Part shown: positions 6,742 through 14,898 of the stretch, piece after piece | How positions within the stretch are numbered: the stretch's first letter is position 1 | Layout of the letters: each line of letters begins with the position of its first letter | Origin: Desulfobulbaceae bacterium | Lineage (GTDB): Bacteria > Desulfobacterota > Desulfobulbia > Desulfobulbales > Desulfurivibrionaceae | Direction: 5' to 3' | NCBI GenBank assembly: GCA_003517965.1 | Contig: DOZO01000045.1 | Coordinates: forward strand, 1 to 18,579 | DNA length: 18,579 nucleotides | Position numbers and translations under genes: made by a program | The notes under the pieces: model-generated | The model's database searches: none | What the model saw: only the letters and a program-made list of their open reading frames with translations | What the model was told of the DNA's origin: nothing

Positions 6742-7578
6742 TCAGGCTGTTTTCTTTAGATGCTGATAGGCCTCATTCAATTCCTTCATCTTCTCTTCTG
6801 CCACGCGCCTGAACTCTTCGCCCAAATAAGCCACTTTATCTGGATGATACTGCATGCTCAGTTTCCGGTAAGCAGTTTTTATCTCTTCGGCAGATGCCCC
6901 CGGAGTCAACCCAAGAATTGCATAATACTGGGTTTCACTTCTGCCGTGGCCGGAGAAGACCCGTCCACGACTGCCGCTGACATATTTACCCCGAATAGCC
7001 TGGTGATCATAAGCGACAATTCCGATAAAATCGGCAATGGTCTGCACCATAGTCAGCTCCTGAGAGGAGACCTTGGCATTGGTGTACAGTACCTGATAGA
7101 TGAGCTCCAGCAGAATCAACCGGGGTTCATAAGCAAAATGGCCCTTGAATTCGGCAAGCATAGCTTCAAGTGAATTTTGGGAGGCAAGAGCATCCTGAAT
7201 CAGGTCGCGCACCCAGTACATCTGGCTTTGGTTGTAGCGAAGATGATGGCGAAAGAAATTCTCGATCGGCCCAAGCTCAGCCTTGGTGACCACTCCATCC
7301 GCCTGGGCAATCCGGATCAGGATATTGACCAGCAGAAAAACAAACTGGTTATGATTTTCGGTCTGTGATCGTGCGTAGCGGCCGGCCATCCTCCGGATGT
7401 ATTGAGAAAATCCCCAGATCCCAACAAAGATCAAGAGGACAATGAATATCCCGCTGAAAAAAAGAAAGCCCAGGAAATCAAGCAGGAGAGGAGCGCCGCC
7501 CAAGGCCAGGAGGAGCAAAACAAAAACCAGTAAACACCCGCCACAACCCTGCGGTTTATGCTGACGATACACAATCAT
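6742..7578 (-). CDS. Membrane-anchored TerB-like/J-domain co-chaperone (DjlA-like)
   Basis: The 278-residue protein starts with two hydrophobic segments (about 13-33 and 36-58), followed by an all-helical region (about 75-195, with AQADGVVTKAELGPIENFF) typical of TerB/DjlA domains, and ends in a J domain (about 216-275) with the HPD motif at 245-247. This order, membrane anchor then TerB-like then C-terminal J domain, is that of DjlA, a membrane-tethered partner of DnaK. DjlA normally has a single N-terminal anchor, so the two hydrophobic segments and the GCGGC stretch at 11-15 are differences. Its ATG overlaps the ftsY stop codon in ATGA (4-nt overlap), implying translational coupling to the signal recognition particle receptor. 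A J-domain protein is certain; orthology to DjlA is less so. Confidence 0.85.
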   Translation of the reverse strand: MIVYRQHKPQGCGGCLLVFVLLLLALGGAPLLLDFLGFLFFSGIFIVLLIFVGIWGFSQYIRRMAGRYARSQTENHNQFVFLLVNILIRIAQADGVVTKAELGPIENFFRHHLRYNQSQMYWVRDLIQDALASQNSLEAMLAEFKGHFAYEPRLILLELIYQVLYTNAKVSSQELTMVQTIADFIGIVAYDHQAIRGKYVSGSRGRVFSGHGRSETQYYAILGLTPGASAEEIKTAYRKLSMQYHPDKVAYLGEEFRRVAEEKMKELNEAYQHLKKTA

Positions 7579-8606
7579 GCCTCACCCTCGGCAAACAAGG
7601 CCTCAACAAACTCGTGAGGCTCAAAATCACGTAGATCCTCCATCTGTTCTCCGATACCGATGAAACGAATTGGGATATTGAACTCGTGACAGATATTAAT
7701 CACAATGCCGCCCTTGGCAGTCCCATCAAGCTTGGTCAGGGCCAAACCAGTAACCTCCACAGCCTCGTTGAACAACCGCGTTTGAGAAATGGCATTCTGG
7801 CCGGTGGTGGCGTCAAGCACCAGCAGAATTTCATGGGGTGCGCCTGGAACCTTTTTATCCATAACCCGCTTGATCTTTTTCAGCTCTTCCATGAGATTGA
7901 TCTTGGTGTGCAAGCGGCCTGCCGTGTCAACCAGCACCACATCAAAATTGCGGGGCCTGGCATAATCCAGGGCATCGTATACCACGGAAGACGGGTCTGC
8001 CCCAGCTTGTTGGGCCACAACCTCCACCCCGACTCGTTTACCCCAGAGCTGAAGCTGTTCACTGGCTGCAGCTCTAAAAGTATCGGCAGCCACCAGCAGC
8101 ACCTTTTTTCTTGATTGAGTAAATTTATGGGCCAGCTTGGCGATAGTGGTGGTCTTGCCCACGCCGTTAACCCCCAACACCATGATGACAAAGGGACCCT
8201 GTGCCGGCAAAACACGATCCGCAGGCCGCTCCGCCTTTAGCAGATAGGCGAGAATCATCTCCTTTAAGGCAATTTTAAGAGCCAGACTATCGCCCAGAGC
8301 GTTACGTTTGACTTGTTCTCTGGTTTTTTCAAGAAGTTCCTGAGTGGTAGTTGCACCTATATCAGCCATGATCAGAATCTCTTCAAGATCATCAAGCAGT
8401 TGCGCGTCAATCTTCTTCTTGCCGAGGAAAAGTGTGTCAATCTGGCGAACAAATGTTTGCCGTGTTCGAGACAATCCATCCTTGAGCCGCACAAAAAACC
8501 TGGCCCCATTCTCCTGCTGTGGGCTCTGAGCCTCTAAAGATACAATGCCTTGCTCCGCGTAAATCTCCAGCGCGTCGCCGAATTTATTCTTAAACCAGCT
8601 CAGCAT
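7575..8606 (-). CDS. ftsY: Signal recognition particle receptor FtsY
   Basis: This 343-residue GTPase has the SRP-type NG domain: GVNGVGKTTT (145-154, P loop), DTFRAAA (175-181), DTAGR (227-231) and TKLDGTAKGG (291-300), ending with IGIGEQMEDLRDF. A helical N domain precedes it (about 45-130), and only a short A region is present, so the protein is a compact FtsY rather than the long E. coli form; lysine and tryptophan near the N terminus (MLSWFKNKFG) may help membrane contact. With Ffh and 4.5S RNA it targets nascent membrane proteins to SecYEG. The start at 8606 has a good ribosome site (GAGGGG) and lies inside the ispH 3' end (17-nt overlap). The stop overlaps the start of the J-domain gene. 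Confidence 0.96.
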   Translation of the reverse strand: MLSWFKNKFGDALEIYAEQGIVSLEAQSPQQENGARFFVRLKDGLSRTRQTFVRQIDTLFLGKKKIDAQLLDDLEEILIMADIGATTTQELLEKTREQVKRNALGDSLALKIALKEMILAYLLKAERPADRVLPAQGPFVIMVLGVNGVGKTTTIAKLAHKFTQSRKKVLLVAADTFRAAASEQLQLWGKRVGVEVVAQQAGADPSSVVYDALDYARPRNFDVVLVDTAGRLHTKINLMEELKKIKRVMDKKVPGAPHEILLVLDATTGQNAISQTRLFNEAVEVTGLALTKLDGTAKGGIVINICHEFNIPIRFIGIGEQMEDLRDFEPHEFVEALFAEGEA

Positions 8607-9465
8607 TTTTCCCCTCTTCCGGCATTTTCTCGGTCATATTTGCAAGCACCTCCACAATACGACTGATAACCCAGTTCGGGGTGGAAGCGCCAGCCGTAAC
8701 CCCTACCCGGCCATAGCGCTCCAAGGCTGGCCGTACAAGATCCATTTCAGATTCCACCATGAACACCGGGCAGCCCAGGCTCTCAGCAATCTCCCCAAGC
8801 CGCTTGGTGTTGGCGCTGGTCCGTCCACCCACCACAATCAGAGCTTCGACCTCCTGACAGAGCTGGCGGACCTCTTCCTGTCGTTTATGGGTGGAATCAC
8901 AGATGGTGTTGAACACCTCCCCCCCGGGATATCTCTGCAGAATCGCTTCTTTGAGCCTTTCAAAAAGATACTCATCCTGGGTGGTCTGACTGACAATGAT
9001 ATATGGGCCGTCAAGTCGCAAAGACGCGACATCAGCCTCGTTGTTCACCACCTGCCCAGTATCGGCGGCATAACCCATAAGCCCTTCAACCTCGGCATGC
9101 TCACGGTCACCGATGATTACCGTGGCAAAACCCTCTTTTTTGTATCTATCAATGATGGCCTGTACCTTAAGAACCCTTGGACAAGTAGCATCTTCAATGA
9201 TGGCCCCGGTGGCTTCAAGATTTTTTTTCTCTTCAGGGGGGATGCCATGCGCCCGGATTATTATGGTGCCGGTGGCCTGGGCCGGAATCTCGGTAAGGAT
9301 CTGCACCCCTTGTTCCTCCAGCAGTTTCAATACCTGTGGATTATGAATCAGGGGGCCAAAGGTGGCAATGGCAGTTTCGCCTTTCTGGACCATGCCAAGA
9401 GTCGTCTCAACCGCCCGACGCACCCCCATACAAAAGCCTGCATTTTTGGCAAGTACCACGTCCAT
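8590..9465 (-). CDS. ispH: 4-hydroxy-3-methylbut-2-enyl diphosphate reductase
   Basis: The 291-residue protein is IspH (LytB), the last enzyme of the methylerythritol phosphate pathway, producing isopentenyl and dimethylallyl diphosphate in the cytosol. The three cluster cysteines are present: Cys12 in GFCMGV, Cys95 in DATCP and Cys189 in TICDST. Substrate-binding and catalytic motifs are also seen: HNP at 41-43, RAHGIPP at 71-77, Glu125 in AEVEG and GASTP at 259-263. The start at 9465 is preceded by AAAGGTG. It leads a tight minus-strand group with ftsY and the J-domain gene. The leader upstream holds a candidate promoter (9593-9621) and, between promoter and gene, copy B of leader repeat family 1. 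Confidence 0.97.
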   Translation of the reverse strand: MDVVLAKNAGFCMGVRRAVETTLGMVQKGETAIATFGPLIHNPQVLKLLEEQGVQILTEIPAQATGTIIIRAHGIPPEEKKNLEATGAIIEDATCPRVLKVQAIIDRYKKEGFATVIIGDREHAEVEGLMGYAADTGQVVNNEADVASLRLDGPYIIVSQTTQDEYLFERLKEAILQRYPGGEVFNTICDSTHKRQEEVRQLCQEVEALIVVGGRTSANTKRLGEIAESLGCPVFMVESEMDLVRPALERYGRVGVTAGASTPNWVISRIVEVLANMTEKMPEEGKNAELV

Positions 9466-9514
9466 CGGTTCACCTTTTTATGAAAAAAATGTTCTTCTGA
9501 TTCTTCACTATTTT

Positions 9515-9570
9515 CACCCAGAGGGCATAAGTTTCGTATGAGCAGACAAGCTGTCTCAACTCAGCTATAT
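9515..9570 (-). repeat. Leader repeat family 1, copy B (ispH leader)
   Basis: About 56 nt match 3879-3933 in the same orientation. The hairpin reads AGACA, loop AGC, TGTCT (9544-9556), with the outer TGAG/CTCA pairing at 9539-9542 and 9560-9563. The pair A9546-T9554 replaces the G-C pair of copy A, preserving the stem. If the candidate promoter at 9593-9621 is used, the element is in the transcribed leader of ispH, ending 50 nt before its start codon. Confidence 0.75.
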
Positions 9571-9592
9571 ACTGAACGTCAACAAGCCAGAT

Positions 9593-9621
9593 AATCTATC
9601 CGTATTTTTCAGTATTTGCAA
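9593..9621 (-). promoter_or_regulatory. Candidate promoter for ispH-ftsY-djlA-like genes
   Basis: On the minus strand, TTGCAA (9616-9621) and TAGATT (9593-9598) are spaced by 17 nt. Both boxes match the sigma-70 consensus at four of six positions, so this is only a moderate candidate. Confidence 0.3.
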
Positions 9622-9669
9622 GCAGAGCAACACCTTTCTAAATCATGAAAGCCCCGAAGATAGAATCAA

Positions 9670-9698
9670 TTGATAGAATCTCGTAACAACTTTATACT
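9670..9698 (+). promoter_or_regulatory. Likely sigma-70 promoter of the DUF2156 gene
   Basis: TTGATA (9670-9675) and TATACT (9693-9698) are separated by exactly 17 nt. Each box matches the consensus at five of six positions, and the -10 box lies 35 nt before the start codon at 9734. A direct repeat of TAGAATC flanks and overlaps the -35 box (9661-9667 and 9674-9680), which might be a regulator site. Confidence 0.6.
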
Positions 9699-9733
9699 AA
9701 TCTCACCAAGACCTAATCTTCACAAGGATTTCT

Positions 9734-10654
9734 ATGAAACTGCGCCAGCTTTCTCTTGAACACAGGCTGTTCGTTACGGAATATCTCAGGCGGTTTCCCC
9801 CGGAGATCTCCGAACTTACCTTTACAAATCTCTATGCCTGGCGGCAAACCCGGCCCATCTGGATAGACGAGTTTAGAGAATCACTCATTTTTTTTGCCGA
9901 GACCAAAACAGGCCGGGTTATCCTGGGAAACCCCATTGGTCCGGTATTACTACCCGAGATTTTCAGTGAATACGGGAGCCTGATAAGGGGGATTGAACGT
10001 TTCCCCAAGGAACAACTAACAGGTATCACTCTGTCACCCGGAACAGTGGTTATTGAAGACCGGGACAATGCCGATTATGTCTACCGCAGGGAAGACCTTG
10101 CCAGCCTGTCCGGCAGGCATTTCACCAAGAAACGAAATCACATCAACCAATGTCTGGCCTCATATAACTGCCATTACGAAATTATCACTGAAGCAATGGT
10201 GCCAGAATGCCTGGCCATGCAGGACCGTTGGTGTTCTGCCAGGAATTGCCGGGTCGAACCAGGTTTGTGCGGTGAATATCAGGCGATAGAAGAGACCTTG
10301 CGGCATTACAGGGAGTTTGGTCTTACAGGAGGCGCCATCAGAATTGAAGGGGACATCGAGGCCTTTACTGTGGGTGAGACTCTCAATCCCTCAACCGCAG
10401 TTTGCCATTTCGAGAAGGCCATGCCCCAGTTTCATTGTTTGGCGCAACTGATCAACCACTGGTTTGCCAGAAACAACCTTGCTGATTTTATCTTTGTCAA
10501 CCGAGAGCAGGATCTTGGGATCCCCGGATTGCGTAAAGCAAAAGAAAGTTACTCTCCAGATCATCTGGTTGAAAAGTTTAAAGTTCTCTTACCTGGTATG
10601 GTCATACAAACATACACAAACAAGTTATCCCCCCCTACCCTTTCCAGTTTCTGA
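9734..10654 (+). CDS. DUF2156 domain protein (GNAT/FemX-like fold)
   Basis: This 306-residue soluble protein matches the DUF2156 family, related to the C-terminal domain of phosphatidylglycerol lysyltransferases and to acyl/aminoacyl-transferases of GNAT fold. Recognisable stretches are the basic HFTKKRNHINQ (129-139), IEAFTVGE (208-215), FEKAMPQFHCLAQLINHWF (226-244) and FVNREQDLGIPGLRKAKESY (254-273). It has no membrane segments, so it is not a full MprF-like flippase; the acceptor and donor substrates are unknown. AAGGA at 9724-9728 is the ribosome site, and a good promoter lies just upstream. Its 3' end overlaps the end of leucyl aminopeptidase on the opposite strand by 20 bp (10635-10654). 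The final ~20 residues seem to be a non-conserved tail. Confidence 0.85.
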   Translation: MKLRQLSLEHRLFVTEYLRRFPPEISELTFTNLYAWRQTRPIWIDEFRESLIFFAETKTGRVILGNPIGPVLLPEIFSEYGSLIRGIERFPKEQLTGITLSPGTVVIEDRDNADYVYRREDLASLSGRHFTKKRNHINQCLASYNCHYEIITEAMVPECLAMQDRWCSARNCRVEPGLCGEYQAIEETLRHYREFGLTGGAIRIEGDIEAFTVGETLNPSTAVCHFEKAMPQFHCLAQLINHWFARNNLADFIFVNREQDLGIPGLRKAKESYSPDHLVEKFKVLLPGMVIQTYTNKLSPPTLSSF

Positions 10655-12125
10655 CAAAATCAAACAGGGTGCGTACCGCTATTCCAGAAGGTCCTTTAGG
10701 AATATAAGATTTCTCGGTGAAATCCCAGGCGGTACCGGCAATATCCAGATGGGCCCAGGGAATCTCTCCGACAAACTCCTTAAGAAAGGCTGCGGCAGTT
10801 ATGGCGCCGCCATCCTTTTTGCCAATATTTTTAAGATCGGCAATCTCGGACTTGAGCTGTTTGGTATATTCCTGGTCCAGAGGCAATCGCCACAGAGGTT
10901 CGCCACTGCGTGTACCTGCCGCAAGCAGTCGGTCGCACAACTTATCATTATTGGACAAGAGGCCAGTGCGATGATGACCAAGGCCGATAATGACAGCACC
11001 GGTCAGGGTAGCAACGTCTATCACCATGTCCGGCTTATATTCTTTAATGCCGTAAGCAAGAGCATCGGCCAGAATAAGACGGCCCTCGGCATCGGTATTG
11101 ACCACCTCTACGGTTGTGCCACCATACTGGGTAATCACATCACCTGGTTTCAGGGCGGACGGGCCAGGCAGATTTTCCGTAGCTGGGACAATCGCCACCA
11201 GATTTAACCCTTTAAATTTCGCTTGAGCAACGGCCTGCATGGCACAAAGAACTGCGGCCCCGCCGCACATATCGTACTTCATTTCTTCCATCCCGGCGCT
11301 TGGCTTGAGCGAAATACCTCCAGAATCAAAAGTGAGCCCCTTGCCAACCAGTAGCAGGGTAGGCGCCTCTGGTTTTACAGTATATTCAAGAATTACCATT
11401 TCAGGGGGCTGAGCCGAACCCTGATTGACGGCAAGGATCCCACCCATACCCAATTTTTTCAATCTTGCCTGATCCAGAACCGTACATTTCATCCCGTGGG
11501 TCGCAGCCAACTGTCGGCCATATGCGGAAAAATGCCCCGGCGTCCAATGACTGGCTGGCTCATTGGCCATATCACGAGCCTGACAGGCGGACTGGGCGCC
11601 GATCTCACCCAGCTTAAGCGCCTTGGCTATGTTGATGTTGGTTGAGGCATAAAAGGCCACCTTCCGCACCATCTCCCCAACGGCATCCGGGTCTTTTTTT
11701 GTTTTATATTTCTTGAACCGGTAGGCACCCAGCACAAAGCCTTCGGCAAGACATTCGGTCATCTCACTCATATCGTAGGCAAGATCAGGCAAGACAAGCA
11801 ACATCTCCCTCGCCTTGCTCTTCATGGCTATGGAGACCATGGTTCCACCAATCTTGCGGAACAACTCACGATTCAACTCGTCCTTGCCCAAACCAACAAC
11901 CAGTATCCGCTTGGCTGAGGATGTGCCAAGTTTACATTTTTCTGGATAAGAAAGCAGGTGTTCACCATTTTTTCCAGAGAAATCTCCAAGCGCGTACGCT
12001 CTACGGATAACTCCATCAATCACTCCATTGGCACAGCAAGGAGGCCTCTTCTCTGACTGACGCACCATATAGACCAGAAGATCACCGCTATAAGTTTCCG
12101 GACCAACCTTACTCAACTGCAACAT
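10635..12125 (-). CDS. pepA: Leucyl aminopeptidase (M17 family)
   Basis: This 496-residue protein is a cytosolic M17 aminopeptidase, normally a hexamer with two metal ions, that removes N-terminal residues such as leucine during peptide turnover. Key elements are GKGLTFDSGGISLKP (261-275; Lys262 and Asp267 as metal ligands), the YDMCGGAAV segment with Asp285, and NTDAEGR (343-349; Asp345, Glu347 and the catalytic Arg349). The N-terminal domain (1-165) is the variable macro-like region. I chose the ATG at 12125, which has AAGGA nine bases upstream; an in-frame ATG at 12179 lies near the candidate promoter with no ribosome site. The 3' end overlaps the convergent DUF2156 gene by 20 bp, leaving no room for a separate terminator. 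Confidence 0.95.
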   Translation of the reverse strand: MLQLSKVGPETYSGDLLVYMVRQSEKRPPCCANGVIDGVIRRAYALGDFSGKNGEHLLSYPEKCKLGTSSAKRILVVGLGKDELNRELFRKIGGTMVSIAMKSKAREMLLVLPDLAYDMSEMTECLAEGFVLGAYRFKKYKTKKDPDAVGEMVRKVAFYASTNINIAKALKLGEIGAQSACQARDMANEPASHWTPGHFSAYGRQLAATHGMKCTVLDQARLKKLGMGGILAVNQGSAQPPEMVILEYTVKPEAPTLLLVGKGLTFDSGGISLKPSAGMEEMKYDMCGGAAVLCAMQAVAQAKFKGLNLVAIVPATENLPGPSALKPGDVITQYGGTTVEVVNTDAEGRLILADALAYGIKEYKPDMVIDVATLTGAVIIGLGHHRTGLLSNNDKLCDRLLAAGTRSGEPLWRLPLDQEYTKQLKSEIADLKNIGKKDGGAITAAAFLKEFVGEIPWAHLDIAGTAWDFTEKSYIPKGPSGIAVRTLFDFVRNWKG

Positions 12126-12203
12126 AAATATATTCCTTAATGCGGAGGAAATCATAAAAGTCAAGGCAACCCGAAACATTAATCATACGGCACAGGGACT
12201 ATT

Positions 12204-12233
12204 TATATATAATAAAAAGTAACACTTACGCAA
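12204..12233 (-). promoter_or_regulatory. Candidate promoter for pepA
   Basis: On the minus strand, TTGCGT (12228-12233) is followed after 18 nt by TATATA (12204-12209) within a very AT-rich stretch. The plus strand of the same segment contains an exact TATAAT (12208-12213), but with no good -35 partner for the divergent membrane protein gene. Confidence 0.35.
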
Positions 12234-12332
12234 AGGTAATTATATGCTAAAATCTGATAAATACGTTAGATTCATGCCTGTTCATCCACACAGATTCTGC
12301 AACCTGTAAACCTGCAATAATAGGAGAAAGCC

Positions 12333-13382
12333 TTGATCCTGCAATTATGCCTGTCAGTTGGTCTTGCCGTAATAATCTCAGCACTGTGCAGCATTTGCGA
12401 GGCAGCGTTCTACTCATTGCCAATGAGTCATATTGAAATCACCAGCAAGAACCACAAACGGATCGGTAGAATCCTCATGGACATGAAAAAGGATATTCAC
12501 CGACCTATCACCGCCGTCCTCACTCTAAACACCATTGCCAACACGGCAGGCGCCACGGTCTCGGGGGCTGCAGCCGCAGCGGTCTTTGGCACCGACAGCA
12601 TGATCTGGTTCTCCGCGCTATTCACCATGGTCATCCTCCTTTTTTCAGAGATAATTCCCAAAACACTCGGCGTTTCCTACAGCCGGGAACTGGCCCTCTG
12701 GATTGCCTATCCTCTTCACTGGATGGTAAAATTGCTCACCCCATTTATTCTGATAATTCAAGCCATTACCAGACTTCTTCCTGCCAAGGACGACGGTTTG
12801 TTGGTTTCGGCCCAGGAAATTCAGGCCCTGGCAAGACAGAGCCACAGATCAGGAGAGATTAGTCTTCAGGAACGTCGGGTAATCACCAATATTCTCGACT
12901 TAAAAGATAAAAGCGTCCGCCAGATCATGACCCCGATCACTGTCACTTTCATGTGCGACGCCAACCTGACTGTTGGCAAGGCAATGCAGGCCAATGAGAT
13001 GCTCAATATGCACAGTAGGATTCCGGTTTATGAAAAGAACCCGGACGATGTGGTCGGTATTATCCTGCGCAAGGACCTGTTCAGTTGGGCGGCTCAAGGA
13101 GCCGAAGAGAAAACGCTGCGAGAATTCATGCAGCCGGCACATTTTGTCCCGGAAACAGGACGACTGACCGCGGTCATGCTCGAATTTTTTGAACACCATA
13201 AACATCTTTTTGTAGTAGTAGATGAATACGGCTCGGTTACAGGCGTTATCAGCTTAGAGGATATCATTGAAGAAATAGTGGGCAGGGAAATCATTGATGA
13301 ATCAGATCGTGCCACTAACATGCGGGAATTTGCCAAACGCAAGCGCCTTGCCTTCTTGAATCAGCCTTCGCTGAGCAAATGA
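12333..13382 (+). CDS. CNNM (DUF21) membrane protein with CBS-domain pair
   Basis: The 349-residue protein has an N-terminal CNNM transmembrane domain with about four hydrophobic segments (2-28, around 60-85, 91-113 and 122-149) and the conserved SEIIPK motif (105-110), followed by a cytosolic pair of CBS domains (about 200-325, with RIPVYE at 229-234 and VVVDEYGSVTGVISLEDIIEEIVG at 294-317). Proteins of this layout (CorB/YfjD/MpfA type) are linked to magnesium export or homeostasis, with CBS domains sensing nucleotides. It ends soon after the CBS pair and lacks the CorC/HlyC C-terminal domain found in many relatives. The start is a TTG at 12333, supported by GGAG six bases upstream and by the family start; there is no ATG nearby. 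No clear terminator follows. Confidence 0.87.
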   Translation: MILQLCLSVGLAVIISALCSICEAAFYSLPMSHIEITSKNHKRIGRILMDMKKDIHRPITAVLTLNTIANTAGATVSGAAAAAVFGTDSMIWFSALFTMVILLFSEIIPKTLGVSYSRELALWIAYPLHWMVKLLTPFILIIQAITRLLPAKDDGLLVSAQEIQALARQSHRSGEISLQERRVITNILDLKDKSVRQIMTPITVTFMCDANLTVGKAMQANEMLNMHSRIPVYEKNPDDVVGIILRKDLFSWAAQGAEEKTLREFMQPAHFVPETGRLTAVMLEFFEHHKHLFVVVDEYGSVTGVISLEDIIEEIVGREIIDESDRATNMREFAKRKRLAFLNQPSLSK

Positions 13383-13419
13383 ACGCAGGAAAATCAATAT
13401 TGAAGCAAGGGTACTTACA

Positions 13420-13525
13420 CTCAGCGTCGTACAAAAATCATTTATACCTTTGGATATCGCGAACGGCATAAGAAGCCGTAACGAAATGAACGAAAATGTG
13501 CAGGTTATTTTAGAACGGCTCCTAA
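13420..13525 (-). repeat. Dispersed repeat family 2, copy D (between convergent genes)
   Basis: The reverse complement of this stretch aligns with 4021-4128. The identical 20-nt core is at 13462-13481 and folds as the same hairpin. It lies between the ends of the CNNM gene and the polyferredoxin gene, so it interrupts no gene and could fold in either 3' untranslated region. Outside the conserved blocks, identity to the other copy is low, indicating old or fast-diverging copies. Confidence 0.7.
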
Positions 13526-13538
13526 ACCCTTACATTTC

Positions 13539-14894
13539 CTAAAAAATGACCGTCAGGTAGAAAAAAAGCATAATGACAATCAGGAGATTGATGCCGAGAA
13601 AATTACGAAAGCGAACGTGTCCCTCGAAATCATTGAGACAAAACTGCCAAAGAATATAACACCCGGCAATAGAACCATTCAGCATAAAAAAAGCAGAAAT
13701 AATCTGTACCGGAAAATCAGGAATGGTAAAAAAGAATTTCTCCAGAAAAACCATCCCTGTTTGACGTCCGAAGGTGGGGATGAAATCACCTACACCTGAG
13801 GCAAAATATCCCAAACGGTACACAAGCTCTCCGGTAAAGGCCATGGGGATCAGAATGGGAACCATGGGCGAAAACTTGCCAAACATAGGGTCCTCATAAA
13901 TACCGAACAGACGGGTGCCAAAACGGATAATCGTCAAGCTTACACCAAAACCAAGCAACAGCAGCAAACTAAAGAGAACAGCATCCGACCAACCGGAGAA
14001 GGCGGCCAGTTGACTGTAGATTTCCTTTTTGCGCAGGAAGCGGGCGAGTTGCGAACCTACGAGAAAGGGTACGATATAAGAGCAGGTTATGTACCTTCCC
14101 TTGTTGCGGATCAATTCCGAATAGGGATTGCGCAGGAGTAGTTGCGGTGAGTCCCGATCACAAAGAGGGAGACAATGACCGCAGACCAGACAATGCAGAT
14201 TATTTTGGACATTATAGGCGCCAAGATAGACTGGACAACCCCGTTTGCCATCAACCCCTTTTTTGCAGGCAAAGGTCTCGCAACCCCGGCATTTCTCGTG
14301 ATCAGGCCTGAACTCGATGATCGAAAGGGTTGCCGCTGCGCCGCTAATACGGCCCAAGGGACAGAGATGTCTGCACCAGGCCTGCCCAGGAAACAGGATC
14401 GAGAGCAGAGCCGCGCCAAAAACTATAGACAAAACAAAATAGGAAGTGCCAACCGGCGAACGGTCAAGTCCGGCAACAACCTCGGTCCAGATGATAATCG
14501 CCAGCAAAATAACCGAGGCATACACGCCATATTTCTGTAAAATTTTTGGCACGGGCAGGGAAATAGTTATCCCCCTGCGTTGCAAGAAAACGCCAAGACC
14601 TGGGAATGGACATATTCCACACCACATCCTGCCCACAAAAAACCAGCTCAACACAATGCTTGGCCAGATTAGCCCCCAAGACAGGAATACCGCAACATTG
14701 CTGTTGGCGTCTCTGGGGCCAAAAAGCCCAAGAATAACCACCAGGGCAAAGAGAATATCACCAGCTGTTCGCAGATAGGCATAGTGCTGCCGGGCGGCCA
14801 GAAACCGTCTGATTCCGGGAAAGACCCGAAACAGGTCCAGTCGCTGCTCGTTTATGGAGATAAGGCTTTTAAGGGCACGGGTCCACCAAGTCAC
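13539..14894 (-). CDS. NapH/CcoG-like membrane polyferredoxin
   Basis: This 451-residue protein has several transmembrane segments (about 44-60, 68-87, 123-142, 150-169, 268-285, 303-322, 340-355, 385-420, 430-450). Two CxxxCP-type signatures, CGICPFPG (92-99) and CRHLCPLG (174-181), are the NapH/NosR/CcoG mark. They precede a double 4Fe-4S ferredoxin region with cysteines at 202, 205, 210, 220 and 235, 238, 241, 245. It probably passes electrons from the quinone pool or membrane to a partner oxidoreductase, but no partner gene is present. Translation starts at GTG (14894), four bases after the htrA stop, with GGTAGGA at the end of htrA as ribosome site, so the two are coupled. The extra membrane region after the clusters is longer than in NapH; exact subfamily is unknown. 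Confidence 0.85.
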   Translation of the reverse strand: MTWWTRALKSLISINEQRLDLFRVFPGIRRFLAARQHYAYLRTAGDILFALVVILGLFGPRDANSNVAVFLSWGLIWPSIVLSWFFVGRMWCGICPFPGLGVFLQRRGITISLPVPKILQKYGVYASVILLAIIIWTEVVAGLDRSPVGTSYFVLSIVFGAALLSILFPGQAWCRHLCPLGRISGAAATLSIIEFRPDHEKCRGCETFACKKGVDGKRGCPVYLGAYNVQNNLHCLVCGHCLPLCDRDSPQLLLRNPYSELIRNKGRYITCSYIVPFLVGSQLARFLRKKEIYSQLAAFSGWSDAVLFSLLLLLGFGVSLTIIRFGTRLFGIYEDPMFGKFSPMVPILIPMAFTGELVYRLGYFASGVGDFIPTFGRQTGMVFLEKFFFTIPDFPVQIISAFFMLNGSIAGCYILWQFCLNDFEGHVRFRNFLGINLLIVIMLFFYLTVIF

Positions 14895-14898
14895 AAAG

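Noticed and set aside
8887..9483. A 198-codon plus-strand frame opposite ispH
   Set aside because: Antisense shadow of ispH, whose cluster cysteines and catalytic motifs are all present.
10464..11207. A 247-codon plus-strand frame across the end of the DUF2156 gene and pepA
   Set aside because: It overlaps two well-supported genes in other frames and has no ribosome site or family-like sequence.
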